A stretch of DNA of 64,000 bases from NCBI RefSeq assembly GCF_001651855.1, contig NZ_LNQC01000045.1, positions 62,001 to 126,000 on the forward strand, in the 5' to 3' direction. This document shows, in pieces, positions 63,166 to 64,000 of this stretch. Every line of letters starts with the position of its first letter. Position 1 is the first letter of the stretch. The position numbers and the translations under genes were made by a program. The notes beneath the pieces were generated by a model, which ran no database searches, was not told the DNA's origin, and worked only from the letters and a program-made list of their open reading frames with translations. The DNA comes from Sinorhizobium americanum (lineage in GTDB: Bacteria; Pseudomonadota; Alphaproteobacteria; Rhizobiales; Rhizobiaceae).

Positions 63166-64000
63166 ATGTCCTTGACTGATAAGCTTTTCATCCTCTTCGG
63201 CGGCATCTCAGCGCTGCTCGGCATCGCCTCGGTGATCGGCTTCATGCTGTCGCGCAAGGTGACCTCGGAAAACGGCCGGGCGACAGTCGCCAATCTCAAC
63301 GCCCGCATCAAGGCCTGGTGGGTGATGGTCGCGATCTTCGCGGTCAGCTTCGCGCTCGGCCGCGGCGTCACCGTGGTGCTCTTCGCACTCACCTCGTTCT
63401 ACACGCTGCGCGAATTCATATCGCTGACACCGACGCGCGGCGCCGATCACCTGCCTCTGGTCGCCGCCTTCTACGTGCTGCTGCCGCTGCAATACTGGCT
63501 GATCTGGACGGACTGGTACGCGCTCTTCACGATCCTCGTCCCGGTCTATGGCTTCCTTCTCCTGCCGAGCCTTGCCGCGCTTAAGGGCGATGCCGGTGAG
63601 TTCCTGCTGCGCGTCTCACGCATCCAGTGGGGCCTGATGCTGACCGTCTATTGCATCAGCCACGCGCCTGCTCTGCTGACACTCGACCTCCCCGGCCGTC
63701 CGAACGAGGGTTTCCTGCTGCTCTTCTTCCTGATCACCGTCGCGCAGTTCAGCGACGTGATGCAATACGTCTTCGGCAAGCTCTTCGGCCGGACGAAGGT
63801 GGCCCCCGTCGTCAGCCCCTCGAAGACCCTCGAAGGCCTCGTCGGCGGCGGCCTCTCCGCCGTCGCCGCCGGCGCCGGCCTCTGGTGGATCACCCCGTTC
63901 ACGCCGCTTGCAGCCGCCGCCATGGCGCTCGCCGTCGTCGCCATGGGCTTTTTGGGCGGATTGTCGCTCTCGGCCGTCAAGCGCTCGATGGGCGTCAAGG
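63166..64000 (+). CDS. Phosphatidate cytidylyltransferase-like membrane protein, 3' end outside window
   Basis: The 278 visible residues form an integral membrane protein with about eight helices and the CdsA-type segment AQFSDVMQYVFGKLFGRTKVAPVVSPSKTLEG (Asp and SPKKT-like signature). Makes CDP-activated lipid from phosphatidate and CTP. Together with the CDP-alcohol phosphotransferase and PlsC-like genes it forms a tightly packed cassette (overlap 4 bp, gap 7 bp), similar in content to the E. coli ynbA-ynbB pair. The end and any further genes lie beyond 64000. Confidence 0.88.
   Translation, partial: MSLTDKLFILFGGISALLGIASVIGFMLSRKVTSENGRATVANLNARIKAWWVMVAIFAVSFALGRGVTVVLFALTSFYTLREFISLTPTRGADHLPLVAAFYVLLPLQYWLIWTDWYALFTILVPVYGFLLLPSLAALKGDAGEFLLRVSRIQWGLMLTVYCISHAPALLTLDLPGRPNEGFLLLFFLITVAQFSDVMQYVFGKLFGRTKVAPVVSPSKTLEGLVGGGLSAVAAGAGLWWITPFTPLAAAAMALAVVAMGFLGGLSLSAVKRSMGVK

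Overview
The window is about 62-63% G+C, has no IS elements, phage genes or CRISPR arrays, and reads as a chromosomal segment of an alphaproteobacterium of the Sinorhizobium/Ensifer group. Three things support this: the rpmH-rnpA-yidC / yihA / argB / dapD / dapE backbone, the frcR-frcBCAK fructose transport locus, and a clr-cyclase-spdA cyclic-nucleotide locus next to putA. From memory, the stretch from about 34 to 57 kb is collinear with the putA-spdA-clr-frc-pyrC-pyrE-frk-pgi-fadD region of the S. meliloti chromosome. I could not run a search to confirm species. Both ends cut a gene (dapE on the left, a cdsA-type gene on the right).

Layout. 0-10.8 kb: dapE (partial), then a minus-strand cluster of an RND permease, its membrane-fusion protein and an alpha/beta-hydrolase homologue that has lost its catalytic residues, with a divergent LysR regulator; then a DEAD-box helicase, a DUF805 protein and dapD. 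11-24 kb: a LOG-family protein, a HAD phosphatase, a fatty-acid hydroxylase-type protein, two EamA exporters, an ada gene overlapping a PEP-mutase/isocitrate-lyase-family gene, argB, an anti-sigma factor without a partner, a DUF1269 protein, yihA, then yidC-rnpA-rpmH with a strong promoter. 24-30 kb: a chemoreceptor, then a three-gene run (TVP38/TMEM64 membrane protein, disulfide reductase, histidine kinase), then tRNA-Arg(ACG). 30-34 kb: small metabolic and unknown genes, a 34-residue membrane peptide and several palindromic repeats.

34-45 kb: putA, a YkgJ-type cysteine-cluster protein, spdA, a proline-racemase-family gene, and the cAMP module. In this module clr and a CHASE2 adenylate cyclase form one operon, spdA (a cyclic-nucleotide phosphodiesterase) lies nearby, and a 16-bp Clr box sits between two divergent genes for exported proteins (Sel1 repeats; FecR domain). 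45-57 kb: sugar metabolism. FrcBCA would import fructose, Frk phosphorylate it and Pgi interconvert fructose-6-P and glucose-6-P; FrcR (ROK) and a sugar mutarotase are divergent, and pyrC-pyrE sit inside the same run. fadD follows, with a palindromic operator over its promoter. 57-64 kb: an AI-2E-family permease, a KdpD-type kinase without kdpFABC or kdpE, and an overlapping CDP-alcohol phosphotransferase / plsC / cdsA-type phospholipid cassette.

The observations most worth a second look are the catalytically dead hydrolase heading the efflux operon, the Clr box with promoter geometry that fits class II activation, the serine in place of the transition-state asparagine in the cyclase, and a structured repeat whose arm supplies the last codons and stop of a YigZ-family gene.
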